NCBI GenBank assembly: GCA_034638255.1
Contig: JAWPGT010000002.1
Location: 1,736,001 to 1,800,000 of the forward strand
Length of the DNA stretch: 64,000 nucleotides
Origin: Coprinus comatus
Lineage: Eukaryota; Basidiomycota; Agaricomycetes; Agaricales; Agaricaceae
Direction: 5' to 3'
A program made the position numbers and the translations under genes. Shown piece by piece: positions 52,970 to 64,000 of the stretch. Within the stretch, counting starts at the first letter, position 1, and every line of letters begins with the position of its first letter. The notes under the pieces are model-generated. The model made no database searches and was not told the origin of the DNA. It saw nothing but the letters and a program-made list of their open reading frames with translations.

Positions 52970-54671
52970 ATGGCCAAACGCAAAATGTTGGTGGTGGGAC
53001 AGTCTGGGAGTGGTAAGTTCTCTAGTAACCCCATTATTATTCTCATGAAACTAGAAATTCGTAACTGACATCACCATTGCCACTTGATAGGTAAATCGTC
53101 ATTTATCCTCGCATTACAGAAAAAATACAACCGAGTGGCATACCAAGAAGAACGTATTCTCTGCCAATTAGAAATTCAACGTACAATCGTTAGGTCCACA
53201 AATATCATCCTTAAAGCACTTTCTACCACAAGTGGCAGTGGTACTACTAGGCAGACACAGACACTGTCTCGGTCGGTATCAGAAAACGCAAACTGCTTCT
53301 AGCGCTGCTACCAACCGTCCAGAAATAGCTGCTTCTCTAATACTTCGTCTTTCGGTATCAATATCATTAATTCAACATCAACTCACACCGGATTCAAATC
53401 GTATTCTTCCTCAAGTCGAACTGCCTCTCCAGCGTCAACATTCAAAAGGAGGTGGGGCTAGTGGACGTACAGAGAAATGGACCGATACTTTCACAAATTC
53501 TGCTGCTAAATTGTTTTTTAAGACAAGTAGCAAACCTTGGGACGGTCACGAAATTAATCTTGAGCATGAAAAAATAGAATCTGTCACGAAGGAAGTTCAA
53601 AAAACGTTGGGAAAAACTATATGTCGTGATTTAATTCCACTTTGGAAAAATGTGGATGTGAGAGGGATTTTGAGAAAGGTGGATGCGGACTTGGAAGAGG
53701 CTGTGGAAAAGTTATTGTTGAATGATTTGGATCGAGTAACTTCATCTGAGTATGTACCTACCGAAGGTATCTCTACACATCATTCTTTTTACTTCTTGCT
53801 TCTCTTCTAATTATTTATAGACGACATCCTCAAATGGAGATACAGAGCTGTAGGAACAAATGAACGTAAATTCATACTAGGTAATCCAAATGAAGAATGG
53901 TCGGTTATAGAGCTTGGGAGAAGGAAAGGTCAAAGGTACATTGACTGGGCTCCATTTTTGACTAAAGGTGAGTACTTTGCGTTTTCGTATTTTTATGTAA
54001 TAATCTCATATTACCACGACCAGTCGACCTCGTAATCTTGTTAACATCAGCCTCCGGCTTCGATGAGAAATTACCTGAAGACAAGAGTATCAATCTTATT
54101 GAAGATTCTAGGCAATTATGGAGAGAGATTGTCTGCAACAGAGACATTCCTTTAGCAGGGAAAATACTTATACTGAACAAATGCGATATTGCGGTTGACA
54201 AATTACGAAGTGGAATCAAATTTCCATATACATACTCATCGACATCGCCGAACGAACCGTCCAATTCTGATAAGAAGTACGATCGCGCCGAGTTAGCTGA
54301 AATCTTTAAGTGTTCGTTTCTCTCAGGTTTTATGTTTTATTTCTTTTTAACCTTAGATATCACCCACATCAGTTATCCTCAGGATATTTAACGACGTACT
54401 CAAGGCCGAAGTAGAGAACAAAGGGGATAGTAGTCCTACAGGCTACACCTTCTTTCATATGACAACTATGAACGAAACACAAAACCCAGGTACATTGATC
54501 ACTCCGATTGATCAAATAATTCAGAAGAGTATGTCTATTTCCTCCTACAATTTACTTTCACATTTTTTTTTTACACTGTGAAAACATTCTTACTAATCAA
54601 ATTACATAGTTTACAACAACATGCGTGACGCGGTACACCATAAGATCTTAGGAGAATCAGGGGTGTTTTGA
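52970..54671 (+). CDS. divergent heterotrimeric G-protein alpha-like subunit
   Basis: This is a fast-evolving G-alpha of the kind expanded in agaricomycetes. The model is about 440 residues (introns 53013-53090, 53767-53820, 53968-54023, 54310-54382, 54529-54609, plus one at about 53266-53302). The P-loop GQSGSGKSS spans the first intron. The segment DIPLWKNVDV-like, LNDLDRVTSSEYVPTEDDIL corresponds to the switch I region, and ILNKCD is the G4 motif. The usual switch II DVGGQ is replaced by IELGRRKGQ, so the catalytic Gln is absent. Frame changes between 53230 and 53303. A 37-nt intron (gtctcg...ttctag) restores it, but a one-base frameshift is an alternative. GTPase activity is doubtful. Confidence 0.75.
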
Positions 54672-55133
54672 ACGCCCACGGACCTGAATATTTCATTATA
54701 TATATGTGATGAACCCTCACCATTTTGTACTCGAATTACTCTTTATCATAGGCTGTAGCATACTTACATGGATAATAATTTACATTGGAGATTCATAGTA
54801 GAGAAATACCAAAACCCCGAACTTTATAAGCTTGTAGAAGTACCCGCTGAAAGGCTTAGGAAGATGCGAGGGAAGAAACTGTTTAAGTCATACCAAACGT
54901 GACAGTTCCAAGAACCAAATATCATGGGCTGGGTAATTCTACTTTCCTGTACGGGCGAACAGAATCGATGAACAAATAGTGCTAGTAATCAGGCATTCAA
55001 AACTTTCACAACCTTGATTTCTGATTTTTGACAATGTCAATATAAAATTTGATAGTGATAAGTATACAGCACATTCCCGAGAAGAGACAGAGAGATAACG
55101 AGACTCGGACATAGATGTAAGAATACCAAAAAA
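54672..55133. other. convergent intergenic region
   Basis: A 462-nt gap between the G-alpha gene (plus) and the Tls1-like gene (minus), taken to be 3' UTRs of both. Nothing else was recognised. Confidence 0.5.
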
Positions 55134-56532
55134 TTACATCCGTACACGCTTCTTAAAGCGTTCCATAACCTACATAACAAAAAAATATTAGATTCCAAGA
55201 AATTAAGGAGAATAAATCGAGAGAGAAATTTCATACCATTTCATCAGTAGCCATCTGGTTTCGATCATGATTTGACCTTCTACGAGGAGATTCTTCTTGA
55301 GGAGGTAAACCCATAGCTTCCAATTTCGCATCTCGTAATATATCAGCATCTGATTTGGGTCTAGCATTTGGTCTGACATTCCCTATTTCACACAAAAGAT
55401 AGACTCACAGTTAAATATGAGGAAAATATAAAAAGAGAAATTAAAAACGTACATCTCTGAGCAATCAAATGTTCTTCATCTTCTGTTAATTTAGGTCGTT
55501 TCTCTTGTCTATGTTCTTTTACAACTCTCTTCGCTTTTTCCGTTTCTTCAATATTCTTCAATCGATTACTATAATTTATGTTTCGAGTCAGTGTCTTGGT
55601 TTCGAATGAAAGAAATCTTAAGGACACCTACTCCATACCCAAATCAACTTCAGGAATTGCAGTAAGCATAGTCAAACTATTAGTAACACTTCCTTCATCC
55701 GCTTTCTTCTCTTCAGCCTCTTTCATAAGTTTATACTTATCCACTATCCGATACAAAGCTTCTTGAGGATCAGCAGGTGTCGTATCCTTTTCCTCTTCTT
55801 TAGGTCGACTTCGAACTTTGAGATTCTCTTCAATGTATGCCATCCTAACCAACGACAAGTCATCATTAGTTCATTCATGGTGGGAGAGAGGGGAAAAAAA
55901 GATGTGACTTACATATGTTTATCAACGGCCATAACATTAGTCTGTGGTGCAAAATTATTGGCTCTAACAACCCTCCTAGCCTTAGCAGCTTTATTCCCTT
56001 CGTCGCTTACATAGTTAGTTCCTCACAACCTAAACACAAATCAAAAGTGAACATACTCATCATCATCCAAAGTTCCCTTCCTTAACCCAACATTCTCAAC
56101 AGATGGTTGTCGTTGTTGTTGTTGTTGTTGTTGTTGTTGACCAGGTTGTTGTAATCCACCAACTTCACCGCTAACATTTGTACCATCATCATCATTCCTA
56201 GGTCTCTTTTTCTTCTTTTTCGCATCTCCTTTATTAAGTTTTACAACATCAATACCTTCTCTCGCCCTCCTTAATTTACGAAGTTCAATTAAATCGGCTA
56301 TTCTAGATAAAGTCAATAACGCGCCCTAAACATTAAAAGAAAAAAAAGAAAAAGAGAAGGGAGAGAGAAATAAGGTGTAAATATAAAGAAAAATCGAGAC
56401 GTACGGCAAACCTGCTTCTTCCTCATTCTCCGATGTATGTTCTTCCACTTCATCTTCTCTTTCCAACGAGACTGCACGAACTCTTGGCTGAGGTCGAGAG
56501 CGTTTCTTAATTACAACACTAAGCTCCGACAT
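55134..56532 (-). CDS. Tls1/C9orf78 (HCA59) family spliceosome-associated protein
   Basis: Tls1 in fission yeast and C9orf78 in humans bind the spliceosome (Brr2) and influence splice-site choice. The start is MSELSVVIKKRSRPQPRVR, an acidic segment follows, and then SRIADLIELRKLRRAREGIDV. The family core lies in AAKARRVVRANNFAPQTNVMAVDKHM, MAYIEENL, then PQEALYRIVDKYKL and NSLTMLTAIPEVDLGME. After introns come EDEEHLIAQR and NVRPNARPKSDADI. It ends MVMERFKKRVRM. An insertion with about ten Gln codons (56112-56141) lies between the first and second blocks. There are several introns, some under 70 nt. Family assignment rests on the core and IPEVDLGM blocks. Confidence 0.85.
56112..56141 (-). 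repeat. CAA (poly-Gln) microsatellite in the Tls1 homolog
   Basis: A run of GTT units on the plus strand encodes consecutive Gln on the minus strand. It sits in a linker between two conserved blocks and is likely length-variable between strains. Confidence 0.8.
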
Positions 56533-56926
56533 AGGTAGTACTCTTGGGAGTCAGGTGAGAGAAAGAAGTCAATACGTAGATTGTGGCTGTGCATGGTTAA
56601 CTGGAAGTTCTCCCCAAACTGTAAACACCGAAACAAGATGATATCTAATCATCATTCGACAAAATAACTAGACGACGAAACAAACAGAAAAGTTCAGTAT
56701 ACATGTGTGATAGAGAACCTAAGGAGAGAGCGAATATATATAATCTTTTACAACAATATACAGATTAAAACGAGACGAGCCAAGTCCGTTCTACTAACAA
56801 GAGCTTTGATAATACAAGAAAAAAATGGGAAGGCATATAGAACGCATTTTTTGCCGATTTTTCATAAACAACGTTGGTTGAGAAGAAAGAGGTCATATGT
56901 GAAGGAGAGATTACATTCTCCGTTCT
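56533..56926. other. intergenic, promoter of Tls1 homolog
   Basis: A 394-nt gap between two minus-strand genes. It holds the promoter and 5' UTR of the Tls1-like gene and the 3' UTR of the upstream unrecognised gene. No gene was seen. Confidence 0.5.
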
Positions 56927-58306
56927 CTATGTGAGAGCTGGATCATTGTCGACAGAACCAGGAGTAGGATAACCGACAACTTCCGTGGACCCTAACCCCA
57001 CGTCACCAGCATTACTTTCCCTACGAGCCGAAGACTCTGCGGTACCAGGTTGTTCAGAAGGTGGAGATGTTGTATTAGGAGCAGGGGTAATAGCTGGGGC
57101 ACTAGTCCCAGGATCAGCATCAGCGGATCTCGATCTTGCTCCAGAATATGAATATCGGTAGAGTACCTCGGAAGGTCTTATACCTCCTCTTCTTAATCTT
57201 GGATGTGGCCGACCATCAGCTCCTCCTGGTGAATCCCGAGTTGGGGAAGAGTCGCGGTGGAGAGGGAGTATTATACCCAAGTCATGAGGTGTCTGTTCTT
57301 CCCATGGATCAGAGCGTCGTTCCAGCCGACGGGCATGTGAGGAAAAAAACCGCCGAAAAGTCTGTGTATTTTCGCCCGTGTTTTGTGATGTACCTTCTGA
57401 ATTCTCTGCTTGAGTACCTAGAGCATCTCTAACGGCTGACCTCCGACGAGAAGTGAAGTCGTTAAAGTCTACCATTCGCGAACGTTGGGGTCTGCGAAGT
57501 GAGGCATGTCGGGTCAGTGCTCCAGAAGAATTTGTAGCAACGGCAGCCCAGGATGTGTTAATACGTCCGGAATTGCCAGGTGCACTAAATGGGCGCAAAA
57601 CAGGCGCTTCCTCTTCTGGAGGAGATGGACGAGGTGATAAGTCCAATCTTCGAACAGATGACCATGGGTGTGAGGCGCCATAGGCTTCGAATAGATCAGT
57701 ATTGAACCTTGCTCCTTCAGCAGCTCCGGTTGTCGCATCCAGCAAACTTCCGAAATCATTCTCATCGTCGTCCAACTCCGTTTCCACACTCATATATTCG
57801 GGGAAAGTATATGGTCTTCGACTTGTACGGTTCGTGGAACGTTCCCAATGATAGACTTGTCGAGGGTTGGCCAAGGATAATAGGCGCTCGTAGGTACGAG
57901 ACGTAATGAGCCTCCGCTCGTCATTTTGATAGGGTCGATTATGACGGTCTGCAAGCTCCTGAATAATCCAGGGACAGTAAATACCCAGCTCAAAAACACA
58001 GAACGGAGACATGCCTTGACCAGTATATCCAGCAGCGATGTTGTGAATGCATCCCCTGTGTCCAATTCATTGACAAATTCCTCATACGTTATGATAGGTT
58101 CTTTCTCTACAGCTGCACGATTAATGGCGCCCGTTCTACATGTTCACATAAGCTCGGTGGAGGGTTTTGCGGAAGGGTTTTGTATCACAAACATTAGAGA
58201 TGAGATTTTGTTATGCAAGACATTGTCGGTATAGTTAGGGGTCCTGAGGACAGGACGTAAGAAGAACTTATTGTATTCATTGACAAAGTCCTTACCACTT
58301 GCCCAT
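56927..58306 (-). CDS. unrecognised protein with conserved-looking N-terminal domain
   Basis: I do not recognise the family. Four exons (introns 58244-58295, 58136-58192, 57959-58020) give 402 residues with all phases agreeing. The first coding exon is 11 nt. The N-terminal about 100 residues look folded and helical: MGKWTPNYTDNVLHNKISSL, then ITGAINRAAVEKEPIITYEE and FVNELDTGDAFTTSLLDILE. From about residue 120 on it is Arg/Ser/Pro-rich and disordered, with many RS/SR pairs and a Pro/Thr/Ser C-terminus. The donor of the third intron is gtcaag, which is weak. It lies 96 nt downstream of the dynein chain gene on the same strand. Possibly a fungal-specific regulatory protein. Confidence 0.7.
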
Positions 58307-58402
58307 ATTACAGAATTGAGGTGCGGTAGTGGTGGTGGTGGAGAACAAAGGAAACAATCCTCACCAATACCAAATAGATGTCAATACTACCTACTCGCTA
58401 GA

Positions 58403-60300
58403 TTACGTACTCCCATCCTCCGCCCGCCCCGCCCCCGTACCCCGCGCTCCGGTCCCTGTCCGGTCTTTGGTCAACAGGCTCTGGAAGAAGTTCTGCAACA
58501 CTTCGTGCTGTGACTTTCCGTCGGGGCTTGATGTCGATGCCGGGTTCGGCGATGCTGGTCCGCGGCCGACCAATGGTACATTTGCACTTCCATTGAGCCC
58601 AGCTAGCCCAGTTGGTCTTCCGGTTGGTCGGCTTGCGATTCGGCGGGCAGCATCGACAGAATTGGCAGTGGCGGCAGGGATTCCGCTCTCCATTTCTGAT
58701 AGCGCACGTTCCACAGCAGGAAGGCTAAAACTGCTGCTGCCAAGTGGTCCAACCACACCAGCAGCCGCACCTGCAAAGTCGGTAGGATTCCTGAATGCAC
58801 CACGCGGGTCTCTGTCTCCTTTCTTCGAGTTCTCGTCCCAATGTTTTGCAAGGAATACTTGTTCTGGCATTGGATTGTTGAGTGGTGGTAATGTGCGTGG
58901 CTGTAGAAATGTTAGATAAAAAATGTAAATATTTCTATCCATAACAAAACTTACCTTGGGGCCTTGATCTGGAACAAGTGAAGCATATAACTTTCTTGCA
59001 CCCAGCTCTCCACTACCATTCCCTTCAGCTTCTTCAAGGTCGCTCTCCCAAGCCTCTCCCCATGATTTGGCATCAAACCCATCTCTCAGAACCGAAATCT
59101 TACCCCAACTATCCCAACCAGCAGGCACAACAATACGGTCCCGATCCAGCGCATTTGGTCTGTGTTGGAAAGGGAAAGGATTCCTCACAGGTGCTGGTGC
59201 TTCAGAAGCTCCAACCATTCCAGGAGAAGGTGCAGGTGTCATGAAGAGTAAGTGTAGTGCATGTTGCCGTAGAACTTGTAATGTAGAAGACAGGGGTGTC
59301 GTATAGAATAACGATGCACCATCTAATATATTCAATCAACAACGCAAACTTATAATGTGACATATCTTAAAACTTACATTTGAGGCAAATACTGCGTAAA
59401 ACTTGCATAACACCATCTGTACGTTCTTCCCATTCTCCTCCTTTACCTTTCACCATACTTCCCAATCCACCACCAGCAACCAAATCATTTTCTTCATCAA
59501 TCAAATCCGCTTTCGTACAAACAACAATGATTGGAACACCAGCGATGTTATGTGTAAGTGTACCAGGTCCAAGAGGTAATATCGTGCCATTCAATGCCGA
59601 ACTTGCAGCAGGTAAAGGATCCGTAGAAGGTTCGGTATAATGTTGTATATGTGACTGTACTATAAATTATTGAATTAAACATTTTCTTTTTTTAAAAGCC
59701 TCAGAAGTACTTACGTCGTTCACGACAATCTTCACGTAGAACCTCCAACTCTCTTGCTCCATCACCTTGAGCCCATTGTTCAACCCACTTTAACCATGTT
59801 TGTAATTCTTCAATAAACGACCAAGGCCGCGTCCAATCCAACACAATCATCACTAATGTATGTGGAAGTGCCGTCTTAGGAGGTAAAAAATGGGGTAATA
59901 GAGCCATATAGGAAGGATTTGAAGAGGGTACTGTATATACAGATAGTCGTGCTAGGGTATCTATGAAACAGTGTCAATGCCTTTAGTTATACTGCTCATT
60001 CAAGCAGAATTGTCCAGGTCGTAGTAATTGGGGTTTTTTGAACATACCTTCGTCTCCTTCATCTCTAACATCACCAAAATCGTAACCAACAGCAAAATCT
60101 GTTCTTTGGTCTTCTTTATTCTCATCCGAGATTGGTTTTTGTAGCAAGGCAGCGGTAATTGTAGATTTGCCTGTTGATGGTTGACCTAGTAATAGAATTT
60201 GTTTTGAAGGTAGAGAACGCGATGTTGAAACGGAATCTAGAATAGATGACCATAAATTTTCAGGAGGGGGTTCTGGTGTTGATGAACGTGAGTTGTCCAT
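58403..60300 (-). CDS. cytoplasmic dynein light intermediate chain
   Basis: The light intermediate chain stabilises dynein heavy chain and links it to cargo adaptors. The protein is about 550-600 residues in five or so exons. It starts MDNSRSSTPEPPPENLWSSI. A Ras-like fold follows, with P-loop GQPSTGKST, FAVGYDFGDV, TLVMIVLDWTRPWSFIEEL and PIIVVCTKADLI. The family-specific block GASLFYTTPLSSTLQVLRQ follows, then the FPFQHRPNALDRDRIVVPAGWDSWGKI segment. The C-terminal adaptor-binding region is Gly/Ala/Ser-rich and includes an amphipathic helix-like QHEVLQNFFQSLL, as in metazoan chains. The P-loop looks intact. Strong identification. Confidence 0.93.
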
Positions 60301-60671
60301 TTACTTGTTAATGTAAAGAAAGGGGTATTTGGTTGGTATCTGAGCAAGAGAGCTGTTGATGGGATTTTTACTACATGCGGTAATCAATTAAAAATGCCTA
60401 ACTACTTACTCCACCTGCCGCTATTATGCTTTGCAAATTTATCTGTCTATTCGATAGTTGAGGTATAATACCCACCACTGAAGGGTTTGGATTCTCTCGC
60501 ACTATCATCTATATCCAACCCCAACTATTTTACCAACTCAGGGTTGACAGCTTTATAATAATTCATTAACTCAAAACCAAAATACGACATTGAATCTACC
60601 TAACAACATTCAAATTTAAGTAATAACGAGCAATAAACTGTCAACATAATTCCAAAAAAATCCTTTTAACC
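60301..60671. other. intergenic, promoter of dynein light intermediate chain
   Basis: A 371-nt gap on the minus strand between the dynein chain start and the peptidase stop. AT-rich with no gene. Confidence 0.5.
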
Positions 60672-63136
60672 TCAAGCAACTCCAACATCCCTATTCCAAG
60701 CACTAACCCTCTTCTTAACCGGTCCAGTTCCACTCCTACCTTGCGATAAACCAGACCTATGTCCAGAAACATCAGGAATCCTACCATATTCACCGTTAAC
60801 ACTAGGTTTCCAAGTTGCCAACCATCCTCCAATAGATTTCAAAGCAGCTTTTTGAACTGCTAAAATTGTAGGATCTACTAATCCAGAAGCGGTTGATAAA
60901 TCTGAACAATGGAATCCATTGCTTAATCCTATTGGTTGTTGTGGTGTACTTTGAACGTTTAAACCTTCTGCTGAAATTGTTGCATCTCTCCATGGATCAC
61001 CTAACCACATTCACGTTCATATTATTTTTTTAGAAGTTATTTTTTTTTTTGGTTTAGGATAAGACTTACGAATTCCATTGGCGAAGAATAGGTTAGTAAT
61101 ACGAACGTCCCATCCTTTGTAAACTCTGTTTGTACGACCAATTGCGGGGGTAGGTGGTTTTTTGAAGACGTCGGGGAACATCAATTGACATTGTCGCTAG
61201 ATATATATTCACACCAGTGTATGTCAATCATTTTTTTGGAGATAAAAAGGTTTTTGAGATTGACATACGAGATCATATGGTGGTTGAACAAGACGTGTAA
61301 CAAGTGTTGGGTGGTTACGAGGTGCACCTTCCTAGAAATCATAATTAGTCTCGTAGAGATTTCATCAAATGTTAAAGACTTACTTGAAGGTATCCTACTT
61401 CGTTACAACTAGAGGAAGAGGAAGAAGATTAATATCCAATATTAGTGGGAACGATATCGATTACTTACACAATCCACATCCATGAACGAAGGTTATTGTC
61501 GATTGACGTATCTGTGTACCATGCTGCATTAGGATCATATGTACCCAAGCAGTCTCTGTGAACCATTTCAAGTCAGCAATGGTAAGGAAAAACAAAAACT
61601 GTATTGAATTTCATACAATGGCGACGCATCACCGCAAACTATAATAAGTACGTTAGTTATTTAATATAACAAAAAAAGAATTTATTCAAACTTACGTTGT
61701 GTAAGATAACCTCCTTCAGTCCAGTGGTTACCCCAAGCCTTCAAAGCATGTTCCAAACCCCAACCAGATTCCGGAGCAGAAACACCATCTTTAACTTCCA
61801 AAGCATTACAAAATCTGAAGAATTCCTGTCTGACCGAGGTAGGTTGGAGTGATTGCCAATCCCAAAGGTTGTTTCTCACTAAATATCAAGCTATTAAGTT
61901 TTCTTCGTAACAGACAAGATATATATACATGGGACTTACATGCACCAGCAACGTCATCGAGGTGGGTCATCTCTCCGAGCCCAAAGAGATCTTTGATTTC
62001 CTGGATGGCAGTTTGATTCTTTCCGAGGAATACCTTGTCGATATGAGTAATAACAGTTTCAACGTCTGCTGAACAGTTCTTGGGCATGGCCTCTCTGATA
62101 GGTTCAAAGTAGCGCCAGAAGTTACTGTTCAAAGAAATAAGATAAATATGAATGGTTCAGAACAATAGTTGACGTACAGAATAGCCTCCACGACACCGGA
62201 TGATCCATAACCAGCTGCGAAAAGTCCTGGTTTGCTATGATATGGTGGTCAGGTTTGTGTGTGTAAGATATTGCTTGAGCTTACTTGACCATAGTCCAAC
62301 TAGTGAGCGCACCTACATAATTTTATTTAACATGACGAAATATTAAAAGATTAGTCAAGACATACCAGAATAACTACCACCAGTGAGAACCCAAGGAGCT
62401 TTGTCGGGAGTAACTTGGTCACCATCTGGTTGAGGAAGGACAACATTCCTCGCAAAGTATTCCAAATCATCAATTGCTTGTTGAATTGTGTGGGTCCTCA
62501 AGCTTTTTCCACTCAAGTCATTTACGGGATTGCTGAGGCCATAGAATCGATGTTCCAAAATAATAATAGACCCATTTTCTTGTTGTGCTAAAGGAATTCT
62601 ATGTAAGAGAAGTTTGTCTTAAAAGGAATTCAAAGAATTAGCGCTCACCAATTTGTCCATTGATGGTGCTATTCGTCAGATATCTAGGAGGGTATGCTGA
62701 AGATCCATAAATCAGGTTTTGTTTAGTGCGTATAAAAATATGAGAATAAACTAACGTTCCGCATTTGCCTCTCCAGGTGTCATGAGAATAATGGGTCCAC
62801 CTGGTTCAGGGGTTTCTTCAGTGAGTCGATCAACCAAAGGGTCGAAATAAAGTACGAACCAGGCTCGTAGAATTCATATGTATGCCAAAAGCGTTGCTTA
62901 AAGGTACCAAGGCTCGGATTGTTATGGTCGACCAATTGATCGAAATAATATGTGGTGTTATAGGGTGGGAGTTCAGTGCCGTTGCGACTGACAACAGGAC
63001 CTATTGGACCGTCGCCTTTGATTAATGGGATACCAGGAACAGGCATGAAGTTGCCGTGAGGTCGTCCATCGCGAGTAACGGCACTAACGAGCCCTGTAGA
63101 GAGGAGGAAAGTGACTGCTAGCGAAAGCCTGAACAT
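60672..63136 (-). CDS. secreted serine peptidase, family S28 (prolyl carboxypeptidase type)
   Basis: This extracellular or vacuolar serine exopeptidase by family cleaves after proline. It is about 560 residues in many small exons. The start at 63136 gives a signal peptide MFRLSLAVTFLLSTGLVSA. The S28 core follows: YNTTYYFDQLVDHNN, TFKQRFWHTYEFYEPGGPII, HRFYGLSNPV and DLEYFARNVVLPQ, then the nucleophile in GGSYSG. The catalytic Asp is likely in FANGIRDPWRDAT and the His in NGFHCSDL, so the triad looks complete. Several N-glycosylation sequons are present. The C-terminal 60 residues after the His (SGHRSGLSQGRSGTGP...) are Gly/Ser/Arg-rich and unusual for the family. Confidence 0.92.
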
Positions 63137-63935
63137 GTTTACGAGGAGTATGTGCCAGCGGGCCCCCTTGTAAGTAGAGGTTTTGTTGAACGGCCGACAG
63201 CACACTTATAAGTGTGATGTAGGTTGTGGTGCCGCATGGTCGCGTATATTAATGTCCGACGAAGCATGCGATCGATAGCTTCTGAAGATCTGGAGTTAAA
63301 GCGAGTGCTGCATCGCAGTGTGACTTTCAAGAATCATCTCACGGTGTGGATGCTCGCACACTGTGATGGAACCTGAGTAGACCTACATGGAATTGATATC
63401 AATAGACCCCACCATAAGCGAGACTGCCTGACTGGATCAGATGGGAAACAAATACCGATACGAGGCCAACCCTGCCAATGAAGCACAAGATGGGTATTCT
63501 ATATTTGTCGTTTCCAGGATCACTGATTTGAAATAGGTCCATATGTAGCATCATTTAGATCTCGGCTGTCATGCAGCACTGTGCGACGCATGATAAAAAA
63601 AGACTTGATGATTGTTCTCTCGACGCTATGCTCGACGTCCATTGACCAAGTTTCGACTCTTGAAGCTTGAAGGCTTGCTAGTTGTACTCGCCAAGTCACG
63701 ATGGTGGTACGTATGAGCACGTGATGGGAGTTTAGGGACGCGTTGGGGGATGGTTCAAATGGAGCGATATATAACGACAAATAACTTGGTTTCCTTCTTG
63801 AGTTTTACTAACCACCAACAGCTGAATTTCGTTCTATTCCGCCTCTTTGGCTGGCTCATTTTTATCAACGAAGGCCTTACGCCCTTACGATTCCACGTAC
63901 CTCACGCTCTCTCCCAAGACTTTGACGTTGTCAAC
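63137..63935. other. divergent intergenic region
   Basis: About 800 nt between the S28 peptidase (minus) and the edge gene (plus). It contains a 16-nt perfect palindrome at 63201-63216 and a TATATAAC motif at about 63768-63775, the likely TATA for the right-hand gene. An 86-codon minus-strand frame at 63520-63780 lacks any motif. Confidence 0.5.
63201..63216. promoter_or_regulatory. 16-nt perfect palindrome upstream of the S28 peptidase
   Basis: CACACTTATAAGTGTG reads identically on both strands and lies 65-80 nt upstream of the peptidase ATG, where a TATA-like element would be expected. It could be a dimeric operator overlapping the core promoter. Confidence 0.4.
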
Positions 63936-64000
63936 ATGATTCCTCTTGTCCCAGCTCTCGCACTTGCTTTTGTTTCGTTTCTGGCTTCTGCTTTTGTTAT
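63936..64000 (+). CDS. start of a secreted protein gene (cut by window end)
   Basis: ATG at 63936 opens a frame that reads MIPLVPALALAFVSFLASAF and runs to the window edge. This is a typical signal peptide (hydrophobic core with small residues near the end). A TATA-like motif near 63768 and a pyrimidine-rich leader precede it. The mature protein lies outside. As a neighbour of the S28 peptidase it might be a paralog, but that cannot be told from 21 codons. Confidence 0.55.
   Translation, partial: MIPLVPALALAFVSFLASAFV

Noticed and set aside
63520..63780. 86-codon minus-strand frame near the right edge
   Set aside because: Lies in the divergent promoter region, overlaps the TATA-like motif, and shows no domain.

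Overview
The window is about 64 kb of nuclear DNA from a filamentous basidiomycete, most likely one of the Agaricomycotina. The evidence is dense protein genes broken by many short GT-AG introns (mostly 47-60 nt), short intergenic gaps, nuclear tRNA genes with introns after the anticodon, and a fungal gene set: ERMES subunit Mdm34, a Uds1-domain septation protein, an Mnr2-type CorA transporter, an expanded divergent G-alpha, and 7-TM families. No CRISPR, plasmid, phage or intact transposon was seen. The species cannot be named from this sequence.

Layout. 0-4 kb: the 3' end of a 14-3-3 gene and a GPI inositol-deacylase (BST1/PGAP1). 5-11 kb: a complete KDM5-type histone demethylase. 11.5-18 kb, minus strand: a CorA/Mnr2 magnesium transporter and a Uds1 coiled-coil protein, with two tandem intron-containing tRNA-Arg(UCU) genes between them. 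18.1-20.8 kb: mdm34, head to head with the Uds1 gene. 21-27 kb: a small array of medium-chain dehydrogenase/reductase genes, two intact and one decayed remnant. 28-32 kb: lipin (PAH1). 32.5-34 kb: a small orphan ORF and complex I subunit NDUFB9. 34-37 kb: RRN3. 37.6-39.8 kb: a patatin-like phospholipase with an unrecognised N-terminal region. 40.7-43.8 kb: two tandem 7-TM paralogs. 44-45.2 kb: a disordered protein. 45.8-51.5 kb: TFIIB, RRS1, TAF12 and TIP41. 53-54.7 kb: a divergent G-alpha. 55-63.1 kb, minus strand: Tls1/C9orf78, an unrecognised protein, dynein light intermediate chain and an S28 secreted peptidase. At the right edge a secreted protein gene is cut off.

How the genes relate. 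Much of 34-51 kb carries growth and transcription functions: Pol I factor RRN3, Pol II factors TFIIB and TAF12, ribosome biogenesis factor RRS1, and the TOR/PP2A regulator TIP41. This looks like housekeeping co-location rather than an operon. The MDR, 7-TM and G-alpha genes are the accessory, duplicating part of the region.

Most unusual points: (i) an apparent one-base frameshift inside the zinc ribbon of the only TFIIB gene in the window; (ii) a frame break before the acidic tail of RRN3; (iii) a patatin model that stays open through ten exons only if two GC-AG introns are used; (iv) divergent uds1/mdm34 genes whose ATG codons interlock on opposite strands; (v) a G-alpha that has lost the canonical switch II motif; (vi) a duplicated bZIP-like site cluster upstream of TFIIB. 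No single striking new system was found. The best candidates for undescribed biology are the patatin N-terminal region, the 7-TM pair and the two unrecognised conserved-looking proteins. Splice sites and domains were read by eye, without searches.
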